This document shows positions 1 to 7,736 of a DNA stretch of 16,975 bases, in pieces. How positions within the stretch are numbered: position 1 is the stretch's first letter; each line of letters starts with the position of its first letter. The position numbers were made by a program, and so were the translations under genes. A model generated the notes under the pieces. The model was not told where the DNA came from, searched no databases, and was given only the letters and a program-made list of their open reading frames with translations. The DNA is taken from contig JADKGF010000043.1 in NCBI GenBank assembly GCA_016717105.1, forward strand, positions 1-16,975, given 5' to 3'. This DNA comes from Saprospiraceae bacterium. GTDB lineage: Bacteria; Bacteroidota; Bacteroidia; Chitinophagales; Saprospiraceae.

Positions 1-242
1 AGGATATTGGGCAATTAGATATGTATGTGCGCATGTACAACGATATTAAAAAACAAGAAAACGACCAGCCCACTATTGGCATACTGTTGTGTACCGAAAC
101 CGATAAAACTATAGCTAAATACTCAGTACTCAGCGATAATAAACAACTTTTTGCTACTAAGTATATGCCCTTTTTGCCTACCGAACAAGAACTGGTAGAA
201 GAAATAGAACGCCAAAAATTAATATTAAGACTAAACCAATGA
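1..242 (+). CDS. DUF1016 / YhcG-type PDDEXK nuclease, C-terminal end (5' partial)
   Basis: The reading frame is open from the first complete codon at base 3 and ends with TGA at 240-242, so only the last 79 residues are present. The fragment contains GQLDMYVRMYND, then an NDQPTIGILLC segment, a KYSV...KQLFATKY segment and a charged C-terminal helix. This is the pattern I know from the C-terminal PDDEXK nuclease half of the DUF1016 (YhcG) family. Members are often found beside type I restriction-modification or other defence genes, and their exact role is poorly defined. The start and N-terminal domain lie outside the window. The following gene begins about 100 bases downstream behind its own promoter, so the two are probably separate transcription units. 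The family call is confident; any role in defence is inference. Confidence 0.82.
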   Translation, partial: DIGQLDMYVRMYNDIKKQENDQPTIGILLCTETDKTIAKYSVLSDNKQLFATKYMPFLPTEQELVEEIERQKLILRLNQ

Positions 243-280
243 GTAAAGAAATATAACAAGGTCTTCCATCCACTCATTTA

Positions 281-310
281 TTTGAAAATTCGCATTTTAT
301 CGTATCTTTG
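281..310 (+). promoter_or_regulatory. Bacteroidota-type promoter for the sigma factor gene
   Basis: TTTG at 281-284, an 18-base spacer and TATCTTTG at 303-310 match the Bacteroidota primary-sigma consensus (TTTG at -33, TAnnTTTG at -7). Transcription would begin shortly after 315, leaving a leader of about 30 bases before the ATG at 346. This is the only site in the window where both elements are present at good spacing with no mismatch. Confidence 0.6.
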
Positions 311-345
311 GCACTCAAAACTGGATAATTCCAAAATGTACATTT

Positions 346-929
346 ATGGATGATTTGATGCTGTGGAACCAGCTGAAACAAGGAAACCATCTCGCCTTAA
401 AACAGATTTATGATCTTAATATCAGAAGTCTGGATAATTATGCGCATAAATTTACTTCTGATACATATCTGATTGAGGATACCATTCACGATATTTTGTG
501 CAGATATGGCAGCGACGTGAGTCACTCGGCAGTACAGATTCCATCATAAAATATCTATGTGTCACGTTGCGTCGTGAACTGATACGAAGGGTAGAAAAAT
601 CAAGAAATACAGTCGAATACGAAGTAAATGAAAATAAGGAAAGTACTTTTTCTTTGTCGGCTGAAGATATGCTCATCGGCGATGAAATGTCATCAGAAAA
701 CCAAGAAAATATCAAAACTGCACTTTCTAAGTTGAGTAGCAGACAAAAGGAAGCGATATATCTGCGATATTTTGAAGAAATGGAGTATGAAGAGATTTGT
801 GACGTGATGGAGATCAACTATCAGTCCGTCCGCAATCTCATATCCAAAGGTATCATAGAGATGCGCCAATATTTGACAGTAATCATGATCGGCATATTAA
901 TTTTTACACATTTTTTACAATTGTCTTAA
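346..929 (+). CDS. FecI-like ECF sigma-70 factor, interrupted by a -1 frameshift near 494-498
   Basis: The gene encodes an extracytoplasmic-function sigma factor that would direct RNA polymerase to its target promoters when released by the anti-sigma factor encoded next. Region 2 (residues about 10-60, LALKQIYDLN through the IEDTIHDI helix) lies in the first frame. Region 4 lies in another frame and includes LSSRQKEAIYLRYFEEM and a helix-turn-helix ending SVRNLISKGI. The first frame runs off into a stop at 547-549. Restoring one T in the T-run at 494-497 gives IHDIFVQIWQRRESLG, the expected region 2 sequence, and a protein of about 194 residues, normal for the family. The hydrophobic C-terminal tail is common in Bacteroidota FecI-like factors. 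The fecR-like gene starts 62 bases downstream. Family call is sure; whether the break is real is not. Confidence 0.85.
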
Positions 930-991
930 AATAATGAGTACAAAACATAATTTCCTACCTTATCGTACTGTACCCAATTAACATTTTGCGT

Positions 992-1971
992 ATGGAAAGT
1001 AAAAATTTACACGATTTTCAACAAGATTTAATAGAAGACAGTTCTTTTATTGACTGGGTTAAATCTGACTTTGTCGAAGATAATGACCATTGGTCTAGTT
1101 TCATTGATACACATATGGATCAAATGGACGAGATCAATCAGGCAATTCGGGTCGTTACAAATCTGGATTTTGCCATCAAACCTAGGATAGACGATAACAA
1201 ATTGTGGGCGCGTATAGAAGCAAGCACAAAGCAGGTACATACAGAACCGAAAATTAGAAAAATCAATTGGAAATACATCGCAGGACTCTCAGCAGCTGCT
1301 TGTCTAGTTGGTATATTTGATTTTAAACCAGGATTCGAACACCTGAAAATCAAGTATTTAAATCTTCTATCGCACAAAAGGTAACCGAAGCCTTTCCTGA
1401 CGGCTCTGCAATCACACTCAATGCTGGTTCGGAAGCATCTTTTAATGCGGATAATTGGGTAAATGAAAGGAAAGTTTCTTTGCAAGGAATGGCATTCTTC
1501 GAGGTGCGAAAAGGGACACAGTTTACAGTAGAAACACCAAATGGTCAAGTTACTGTATTGGGTACGTCTTTCAGCGTCGATGCCCGCAATGACAATTTCG
1601 AAGTGATCTGCAAAACCGGAAAAGTAGCCGTAAGGTCTAAAAATGGTGATGAGAAAATTTTGAATCCTAATGATGTTGCTACATTACGTGATGGCATCCT
1701 GATGACCCATGCTATGCCTAAAGGAACTGTAGGGTTGATTCCATGGCTCGAAGGTGGATACACATTTTTTAATGAAGACTTCGGTCAAGTGGTAAAGGAA
1801 ATCGAAAATCAGTTTGACATCAAAGTTGTAATGGATCCATCGCTCAGCAATTTGAAATATACTGGATTTTTTAAAAACAACCATCTGAACGATGCATTGT
1901 TTAACATTACTTGGCCGCTGAAACTCAAATATAAAATCGAAGGAAAACAGGCGATTTTGACCAAAGAATAA
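992..1971 (+). CDS. FecR-like anti-sigma factor, interrupted by a -1 frameshift between about 1327 and 1384
   Basis: This is the inner-membrane anti-sigma factor partner of the upstream sigma gene. The N-terminal cytoplasmic part (residues 1-88) is followed by one membrane segment (WKYIAGLSAAACLVGIF). The periplasmic FecR domain has FPDGSAITLNAGSEASF, a VLGTSFSVDA segment and a KVAVRS...LNPNDVATL segment. The last 75 residues, from LEGGYTFFNEDF on, look like the DUF4974 domain found at the C-terminus of Bacteroidota FecR proteins. The first frame stops at 1382-1384, while the second frame is open from 1327, so one base is missing somewhere between them. Restoring it gives about 326 residues, a usual size. 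ATG at 992 is preferred over the TTG two codons earlier. The receptor gene follows 25 bases downstream. Confidence 0.85.
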
Positions 1972-1996
1972 CAAAAACAGGCGCGGAGTATAGGGA

Positions 1997-4645
1997 TTGA
2001 GGAAGTTAATATCATGGCTGGTTTGTCTTTTTGTATTAATTTTTATTAGTACTGGAGACTTATTTGCTCAACAAAATGAAATCTTTAATTTTGTAGTAGA
2101 AAAAAATTGCGCTAGTACCATTGAGAAATTTAGAGACAAGTTTGGTGTTTTAGTGGCGTATAATCCAGATTTGGCTCAGATCCAAAATCCTGAATCCCGA
2201 ACCATTAAGGGGCGAAGTGCAGAAGAAATATTTTCTAAAATCTGTTTGATTTTTAATCTCGATTATATACCAGCTGACAAGGCATCTTTTTTGGTCCGCT
2301 CGGATTTCAATTCGACGTCTCAAAGCAATGAAACGATTGTCCATATCAACATTGCGGAGCAAAGAGACGGATATCCGATTTCTTACGCTACTGTTTATGA
2401 TGAATCCAAAAAATATTTTGCTTTTACCGATGAGTTTGGTGATTGTTTCATTCGCTTACCCAAGTCCAAAGTGGGCACTATGCTACGTGTACATTCCTTG
2501 GCCCATAGCGAAACAACTATTCAAGTTACATCTGATAATAAGATTCACAAAATAGTTTTGGCCGATGATCCAGTCAAAGTTATCCCATTGACCATCAGTA
2601 GTCTGAAAAAGAGATTAAATTTTATGAAAGGACAAGGTGCATCAGCCAGTTCTGGATTTCTTAATGCTTTGACAGGTGCTAGTGTTTTTCCAACAGATGT
2701 CTTGAAGTCAGTCCAGCTAATGCCAGGCGTAATCAATACTGATGATTCTCGATCTTCTATCCGTATTCGCGGTGCCAATCATGAAGCAACTTTGCTGCTA
2801 TTGGATGAAATGCCCGTATATAAAGCGGATCACTTTTATGGCATTTTTAGTTCATTTAATAGTCGGTATATCAATGAGTTGACTTTATTGAAAAACAATA
2901 TCCCAGTGGAATATGGAGGAAGAACTAGTGGAATGCTGAAGATGAAAAGTAACGCAAAAATAGATTCATTTGACATCGTAGCGGATGTGAATTTGTTGAG
3001 TACAGGCATTGCAATCAATCTTCCTTTGAGCAAATCACTGTCAGTCAGTATGGCAGGACGCAAGTCTTATACTGATCTTTTTTCTACAACATTTGCGAAG
3101 CTACAAGACAAAGATAGCTTGTCTGTTGAAACTAGGAATAATGGATTGCAAAATGTAATAATTTCTAAACCTAGATTTGATTTCTGGGATTTTAATGGGA
3201 AAATATCATTCAATGCGGGAAAACACCAATTCTCATTAAACTCATTTATTAGTAAGGATGTATTTGATAATCAATATTTTATTTCGATTTTACAACCCAA
3301 TAGGCCTGCAACCGATGAAAATTTCTCGCAATACAATGACTGGGAAAATAAAAGTTTTGGTCTAAGCCATGTGTACAACTCTAAAAAAGTGGCCATTAGT
3401 ACCAATTTTTACACGACACGTTATTACAGTGGTTACGATGTTTTCAGTGATGTGCTACGTTTCGACCCGATGGAGACCATTCGAGATTCAGCACATATTT
3501 TTAATACCAATTCGATTGAAGACAATGGTGTGAAAATTTCTGCCCGAATTCCCGGTTGGCATAATGCATTACTTGGTGCTGAGCATATCCGCCATTTCAA
3601 CTATCTTAACATAGAGAATGATCAACAATCCATTTTTAAAGTAGATAAATCTGGAAATGAGACTTCGCTTTTTGCTAGTTTGGAGCTAGGAAAATCTACA
3701 ACATGGCAAGTGATGCCTTCAATTAGGTATAACTATTTGCATTACTTGGCAGAAGGATATTTTTTGCCACAAATCCATGCCACCTACAATATACAAACGG
3801 GTCTGAAAGCCAAGGCTTCGGCTGGTCGTCATCTACAAAATGTGCGATTGTTTGAGCATGAAAATGTTTTGGGTCAAAAACAACAGTTTTTTGTTTTGGC
3901 AAATGGTAGTAATGTTCCAGTCGGCATCGGGCAAAATCTCATGCTTGGTGCTACTTGGTCAAAGAACAATTTCACCATAGATATTGAAGCGTTTTATCGG
4001 ACACTTGATGGCGCTGTAAATCATGCCACCTCAGCACCTGGGCTTCGTCCTCCCAAAGGCAATAAGCCAAATCCAACAACATCATTCCGATTGTTTCAAG
4101 GTGAGAGTAGGGTACAAGGTGTTGATTTAACCTTGGTCTATGACAGCAAAAACTTGGTTTCTATGTTGACCTATACACTAAGTAAAGCTGAAAATAGGTT
4201 TCCTGAAATTTTTTCTAATCAATATTTTCCTTCATCGGATGATAGTAGGCATCAACTCAAGTTTTTTAATACCTATTCTTTTAAAAAAGTAGAATTTACC
4301 TTGACATATTCGGGCGCTACAGGTAGACCATACTTGGATTTGAGCAATCTGGATCGGATGATTGATCGGCGAAATCTTAATCTAAATAAATATATTCAAA
4401 AACTAAGCGATTATCACCGAATTGATCTAAGTGCTTCGTATAAGATGAATTTCAAACATTGGCATACACAAATCGGATTTACGGTTTTCAATCTTTTCGA
4501 TCGTGTCAATGTGAAGTACCGTCAATTTATCTACCAGCTACCACCAGGTCAAGGCAGTAATTCTCAACAAAACACTATTGTTGGCTCCGATATCAGCCAA
4601 TTGGAAAGAACGTATAATCTTACTTTTTCGTTTGGGTGGAAGTGA
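1997..4645 (+). CDS. TonB-dependent outer-membrane receptor with N-terminal STN signalling domain (FecA-like)
   Basis: This 882-residue protein would take up a siderophore, sugar or other ligand across the outer membrane and signal its presence to the FecR-like protein. It begins with a signal peptide (residues 1-25, ending LFAQ). An STN domain follows (about 28-102, including TIKGRSAEEIF), then a carboxypeptidase-regulatory-like beta domain (about 116-190, YPISYATVYDE through DEFGDCFIRL). The plug (about 222-325) contains FPTDVLKSVQLMPGV, SIRIRGANHEA and PVEYGGRTSGML. The rest is a 22-strand-type barrel ending in aromatic FSFGWK. The start is TTG at 1997, because the in-frame stop at 1991-1993 leaves no ATG upstream and the signal peptide needs this start. 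No SusD-like partner gene follows, so a siderophore or small ligand is as likely as a glycan. The ligand cannot be read from the sequence. Confidence 0.9.
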   Translation: MRKLISWLVCLFVLIFISTGDLFAQQNEIFNFVVEKNCASTIEKFRDKFGVLVAYNPDLAQIQNPESRTIKGRSAEEIFSKICLIFNLDYIPADKASFLVRSDFNSTSQSNETIVHINIAEQRDGYPISYATVYDESKKYFAFTDEFGDCFIRLPKSKVGTMLRVHSLAHSETTIQVTSDNKIHKIVLADDPVKVIPLTISSLKKRLNFMKGQGASASSGFLNALTGASVFPTDVLKSVQLMPGVINTDDSRSSIRIRGANHEATLLLLDEMPVYKADHFYGIFSSFNSRYINELTLLKNNIPVEYGGRTSGMLKMKSNAKIDSFDIVADVNLLSTGIAINLPLSKSLSVSMAGRKSYTDLFSTTFAKLQDKDSLSVETRNNGLQNVIISKPRFDFWDFNGKISFNAGKHQFSLNSFISKDVFDNQYFISILQPNRPATDENFSQYNDWENKSFGLSHVYNSKKVAISTNFYTTRYYSGYDVFSDVLRFDPMETIRDSAHIFNTNSIEDNGVKISARIPGWHNALLGAEHIRHFNYLNIENDQQSIFKVDKSGNETSLFASLELGKSTTWQVMPSIRYNYLHYLAEGYFLPQIHATYNIQTGLKAKASAGRHLQNVRLFEHENVLGQKQQFFVLANGSNVPVGIGQNLMLGATWSKNNFTIDIEAFYRTLDGAVNHATSAPGLRPPKGNKPNPTTSFRLFQGESRVQGVDLTLVYDSKNLVSMLTYTLSKAENRFPEIFSNQYFPSSDDSRHQLKFFNTYSFKKVEFTLTYSGATGRPYLDLSNLDRMIDRRNLNLNKYIQKLSDYHRIDLSASYKMNFKHWHTQIGFTVFNLFDRVNVKYRQFIYQLPPGQGSNSQQNTIVGSDISQLERTYNLTFSFGWK

Positions 4646-4935
4646 TTTGTAAAAAAGTTACAAAGCAAAATTGTAATAAGAAATCAAAATGTAAGGAAGG
4701 AAAAACGGCTTGTATCTTGGTGTAAACTCTTATAGTGATCAGCCCAAATCACAATAGTCTGAGACTGCTAAATATCTTCTGATATCGTTGAATTTGATGC
4801 TTACATACACACTTCATAACTGTCAATGAATTGTTAAGTTTGAGAAATTTATTTTTGCAGATATAATGAATATCCAAAAAAGTCCGTTTATTTGTCTTAA
4901 ACCTGAAGAATCTTTAGAAAAATTTATCTCAGTAT
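4646..4935. other. Intergenic region with small inverted repeats
   Basis: This stretch holds no convincing gene. A perfect 7-bp hairpin directly after the receptor stop (4646-4652 with 4658-4664) is AT-rich and lacks a clear T-run, so it is at best a weak terminator. Three short inverted repeats follow close together: GTGAT/ATCAC (4735-4739 and 4748-4752), AGTCT-G-AGACT (4756-4766) and ATATC/GATAT (4772-4785). Each stem is only 5 bp and could arise by chance. The promoter for the next gene is at the right end. Confidence 0.4.
4831..4857 (+). promoter_or_regulatory. Probable promoter of the NlpC/P60 gene
   Basis: TATTTTTG at 4850-4857 fits TAnnTTTG exactly and is followed by C. TTG at 4831-4833 could be the -33 element, but the 16-base spacer is shorter than usual. 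Transcription would start near 4864, about 70 bases before the gene's ATG. Confidence 0.45.
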
Positions 4936-5415
4936 ATGGTTAAATTTCATCGGTTATGGCTTGTCCTTTTGCTTATCTTTCCTTTGGAAGTATTCAATCA
5001 GATAGTACTCAGTCCTAGCGAATATAAGCGGAAACAAATATTATGGGAAGGCGAGAAATACATCGGAAATAAATACCGCACTAAGCATGGAAAATATATA
5101 TTTGATTGCTCTGGTTATGTAAAATATTTGATGTCGGGCGTAGGAAAAAACGTAACCCGAAGTTCAGTCTCTCAGATACATGATGGTAAACGAGTCGCAG
5201 ATATCAAAGATGCTCGACCTGGGGACATTATGGTATTTAAAGGGCGAAACGCTCGCAATAATAGACCTGGCCACGTAGGATTGGTGCATCATTGGTCGAA
5301 TGATACTTTGTACTTCATACATTCGTCAGTGGCAAAAGGCGTAGTCATAGACCACTTATATGATCCTTATTACGCCGCAAGGTTTTTGCAAATCAGAGAC
5401 GTGATCGGAGATTAA
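4936..5415 (+). CDS. NlpC/P60-family cysteine peptidase (cell-wall hydrolase), exported
   Basis: The product (159 residues) is predicted to cut peptide bonds in the stem peptides of peptidoglycan, typically between D-glutamate and a diamino acid. A basic, hydrophobic N-terminus (HRLWLVLLLIFPLEVF) looks like a signal peptide; no lipobox cysteine is evident. The catalytic Cys58 is in FDCSGYVKYLM, His113 in RPGHVGLVHHW, and His129 in FIHSSVAKG would be the third residue of the triad. RPGDIMVFKG before the His motif is also typical. The protein is essentially only the catalytic domain, with no SH3 or LysM binding modules. Its stop codon overlaps that of the convergent phosphate transporter by two bases (TAA at 5413-5415 against 5412-5414), leaving no room for a terminator between them. 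Confidence 0.88.
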   Translation: MVKFHRLWLVLLLIFPLEVFNQIVLSPSEYKRKQILWEGEKYIGNKYRTKHGKYIFDCSGYVKYLMSGVGKNVTRSSVSQIHDGKRVADIKDARPGDIMVFKGRNARNNRPGHVGLVHHWSNDTLYFIHSSVAKGVVIDHLYDPYYAARFLQIRDVIGD

Positions 5416-6638
5416 GCATTCACGCCAAAGGCAGTAAGTAAATAATAAAACAACATAGCGATCAAGGCACTTACAGGTATAGTCAAAAGCCATGCCCAAA
5501 GCAAATTGATAGTTACGCCCCATCGTACTGCAGACAAACGCTTGGTAGCGCCAGATCCAATGATGGAACCTGTAATGGTATGTGTTGTTGAAACCGGAAT
5601 TTTAAGATATTCTGTAAGAAAAAGGGTAATTGCGCCGGCAGTTTCCGCTGCGACACCTTCGAATGGTGTCACTTTGGTTATCTTGGTACCCATGGTTTTA
5701 ATGATTTTCCATCCACCACTCAAGGTACCCAATGCAATGGCACTGTAACATGCCATAGGTATCCACCATACCATATGTTCTAGACTATACGTGCTGGCAT
5801 CATATCCTACCATAGCTGCCATAATAATTCCCATTACTTTTTGAGCATCATTTCCACCATGACCGATACTGAATGCTGCAGACGACACAAGTTGCATTCT
5901 TTTAAACCAGCGCTCGGATTGATTGTAATTGAGCGAGTTTAAAAATAAAGTAAATAAGGCCATTATAATGATAATAAATGCCAAGAGAATCAATTTGAAA
6001 TTATGCCCATCAAAAATGACATTCATGTAATAATTTTCATAACCGGCTTTAAGTTTTTCGGGATCAGTTTTTAAAGTGTTTGCTAGAAATACAATCAATA
6101 ATGTTATGACGCCCAATGATACAAGTTTCGGCAATACACTTTTCTTGAAGGCATGCAAAAACCAGATGGAAATCAAGAAGGCGATTATCATACCGATCAT
6201 AGGAGCAAGTACAATAAAACTCGCTATCTGTATGATTTTACCACTGTTTATGGATTCAAATCCTGTATGCGCAATAGCTGCACCCGCAAATCCGCCGATC
6301 AAGGTATGAGATGATGAAGAAGGTATGCCAAACCACCAAGTCAGCAAATTCCAAAAAATGGCTGCGATGAGGCCAGCAAGTATTACGGTTAGAGTTATGT
6401 ATGGAATGCCCGCGGCATTAGCGCCTTCATTTACGGTTTTTGCTATGGTATTTGCTACACCATGGTCCTTAAAAATAAAAAAAGCAGCAAAGTTGAAAAA
6501 AGCGGCCCACACAACAGCTTGGAATGGCGATAACACTTTAGTTGAAACGATAGTTGCTATCGAATTGGCTGCATCATGAAAACCATTAATATAATCAAAT
6601 ATAAGCGCTAAGGCTATGATAATAATCAGTAATGTCAT
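5412..6638 (-). CDS. PiT-family inorganic phosphate transporter
   Basis: This 408-residue, multi-spanning inner-membrane protein is a low-affinity phosphate permease, normally driven by protons or sodium and carrying metal-phosphate. The first family signature near the N-terminus is GFHDAANSIATIVSTKVL, followed by FGIPSSSSHTLIGG. The second, inverted half has SIGHGGNDAQKVMGII and KIPVSTTHTITGSIIGSGA. The paired halves and the usual length show a complete gene. It lies 42 bases downstream of the DUF47 gene on the same strand, and the two are probably one transcript from the promoter near 7359. I do not assign pitA, because substrate and coupling ion are not visible. Confidence 0.95.
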   Translation of the reverse strand: MTLLIIIIALALIFDYINGFHDAANSIATIVSTKVLSPFQAVVWAAFFNFAAFFIFKDHGVANTIAKTVNEGANAAGIPYITLTVILAGLIAAIFWNLLTWWFGIPSSSSHTLIGGFAGAAIAHTGFESINSGKIIQIASFIVLAPMIGMIIAFLISIWFLHAFKKSVLPKLVSLGVITLLIVFLANTLKTDPEKLKAGYENYYMNVIFDGHNFKLILLAFIIIIMALFTLFLNSLNYNQSERWFKRMQLVSSAAFSIGHGGNDAQKVMGIIMAAMVGYDASTYSLEHMVWWIPMACYSAIALGTLSGGWKIIKTMGTKITKVTPFEGVAAETAGAITLFLTEYLKIPVSTTHTITGSIIGSGATKRLSAVRWGVTINLLWAWLLTIPVSALIAMLFYYLLTAFGVNA

Positions 6639-6680
6639 TTTCCCGGATTTTTTTGTTTGATACGGATTTTGATGTCCTTA

Positions 6681-7325
6681 TCAAGCATATTTGATAATGA
6701 TGGATTCTATCACATTGGACGCATCTTCACATTTATCTGATATTACTTCCAGGTCTTCATATACATCCTTTAGTTTGATAATGTCGATTGCCTGCATGTC
6801 TTTGTTTGAAAACAGATTGATGATCGCATTATCCAACACTTCATCTGCATCATTTTCCAGACTATTGATGATTACACATTCTTGTTTTATCTGGCTGATA
6901 TTCTTCATATTGCGAAGTTTTGTCACCGCATTTGCCAGCGCCTTTATCGATTTTTGATTGATTTCGGCAAGTTCTTTCATATAGGCATCATTTTTCTCAA
7001 CCTTGTAATTCAGTATTTTCTTGGATGATGCATATATATAGTCTGCTATGTCATCAAGAGACGTAGCTAGATGATGTATGTCTTCTCTATCAAAAGGCGT
7101 AATGAAATTTTTGCCCAATTCAATGAAGATTTGATGTGTATATTCATCATTTTTATGTTCGCCATCTTCTAGTACTTTGAGCAATTCAGTTCTCTTTGTA
7201 GGATCATCTTCATGTAGTGCTTTTTTGAGACCTGAACCCATTTCCTTAAGGTTCGCCACTATATTTTCGAAAATGTCATAAAACACCCTGTCTTTAGGTA
7301 AGAAGAGCCTGATGATATTGTTCAT
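6681..7325 (-). CDS. DUF47-family PhoU-like protein, partner of the PiT transporter
   Basis: The product (214 residues) is an all-helical cytoplasmic protein of the PhoU-like DUF47 family, commonly encoded beside PiT transporters and thought to regulate them. Characteristic segments are LPKDRVFYDIFENIVAN at the start, HKNDEYTHQIFIELGKNFITPFDREDIHHLATSLDDIADYI in the middle (an acidic, probably metal-binding helix pair), and LKDVYEDLEVISDKCEDASNVIESI at the end. I chose the ATG at 7323-7325 rather than one 87 bases upstream: the sequence matches the family from MNNIIRLFLPKD onward, and a -7 promoter element at 7359-7366 lies between the two candidates. The PiT gene follows 42 bases downstream. 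Confidence 0.92.
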   Translation of the reverse strand: MNNIIRLFLPKDRVFYDIFENIVANLKEMGSGLKKALHEDDPTKRTELLKVLEDGEHKNDEYTHQIFIELGKNFITPFDREDIHHLATSLDDIADYIYASSKKILNYKVEKNDAYMKELAEINQKSIKALANAVTKLRNMKNISQIKQECVIINSLENDADEVLDNAIINLFSNKDMQAIDIIKLKDVYEDLEVISDKCEDASNVIESIIIKYA

Positions 7326-7358
7326 GATTCTGGTAGGTTGTGTTATTAAATATTGCCG

Positions 7359-7366
7359 CAAATGTA
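7359..7366 (-). promoter_or_regulatory. -7 promoter element for the DUF47-PiT operon
   Basis: On the minus strand this reads TACATTTG followed by C, an exact TAnnTTTG match. It would place the transcript start about 25-30 bases before the ATG at 7325. No -33 element is seen at normal spacing. Confidence 0.5.
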
Positions 7367-7690
7367 GATTTTTTTGAATATAAATTTTTATTAATCGCAA
7401 TAAACTTAACATTAAATTAATATTGGAATAGTCTGGCGTTTACCATCAGAAATGATTGTCTTTAAAAAATGACAGTACTAAATATGGAGAGTTATAAAAA
7501 AAGAATTATCTTTGTCTTCAACTTTCCAATGAATATTTGCCGTTAATTTCATTTTGTAGTCATTATTTTGACCGATTTGCATAAGGGCAGCAGCTATTAT
7601 TCACAAAATTATCACCTTTAGTAGTACTTGTAGCATTTGAGTAAAAGCATATTTTTTTGTGATAATTATATATTATAATAAAATATTATG
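7367..7690. other. Divergent intergenic region between the phosphate operon and the ompA-like gene
   Basis: No gene is seen here. The stretch is very AT-rich and lies between outward-facing -7 elements. It contains a perfect 9-bp inverted repeat, AATTATCAC at 7607-7615 and GTGATAATT at 7659-7667, separated by 43 bases and ending 23 bases before the ompA-side -7 element. It could be an operator or a chance match in AT-rich DNA. Confidence 0.4.
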
Positions 7691-7698
7691 TATTTTTG
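7691..7698 (+). promoter_or_regulatory. -7 promoter element for the ompA-like gene
   Basis: TATTTTTG followed by CC matches TAnnTTTG exactly. It lies 38 bases before the preferred ATG at 7737 and downstream of the alternative start at 7659, which supports the shorter protein. No -33 element at normal spacing was found. Confidence 0.5.
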
Positions 7699-7703
7699 CC
7701 ACG

Positions 7704-7736
7704 TATTTAAGATTTTCAAAAATCATATTTAAGATT
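7704..7736 (+). repeat. 11-base direct repeat in the ompA-like leader
   Basis: TATTTAAGATT occurs at 7704-7714 and again at 7726-7736, a period of 22 bases. The second copy ends directly at the start codon. Both copies lie in the predicted untranslated leader. Confidence 0.6.

Noticed and set aside
488..505. Programmed -1 frameshifting in the sigma factor gene
   Set aside because: No slippery heptamer or downstream structure is apparent, and insertion of one T gives the exact expected region 2 sequence. Three other genes show the same kind of lesion.
452..817. 121-codon minus-strand frame across the sigma factor gene
   Set aside because: It lies opposite sigma regions 2-4, which are clearly recognisable on the plus strand; the minus-strand translation has no family features.
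1138..1548. 136-codon minus-strand frame across the fecR-like gene
   Set aside because: It is opposite the membrane segment and FecR domain, with no coherent protein features.
7659..7736. Longer N-terminus for the ompA-like protein
   Set aside because: It starts upstream of the -7 promoter element and would bury the clear signal peptide that starts at 7737.
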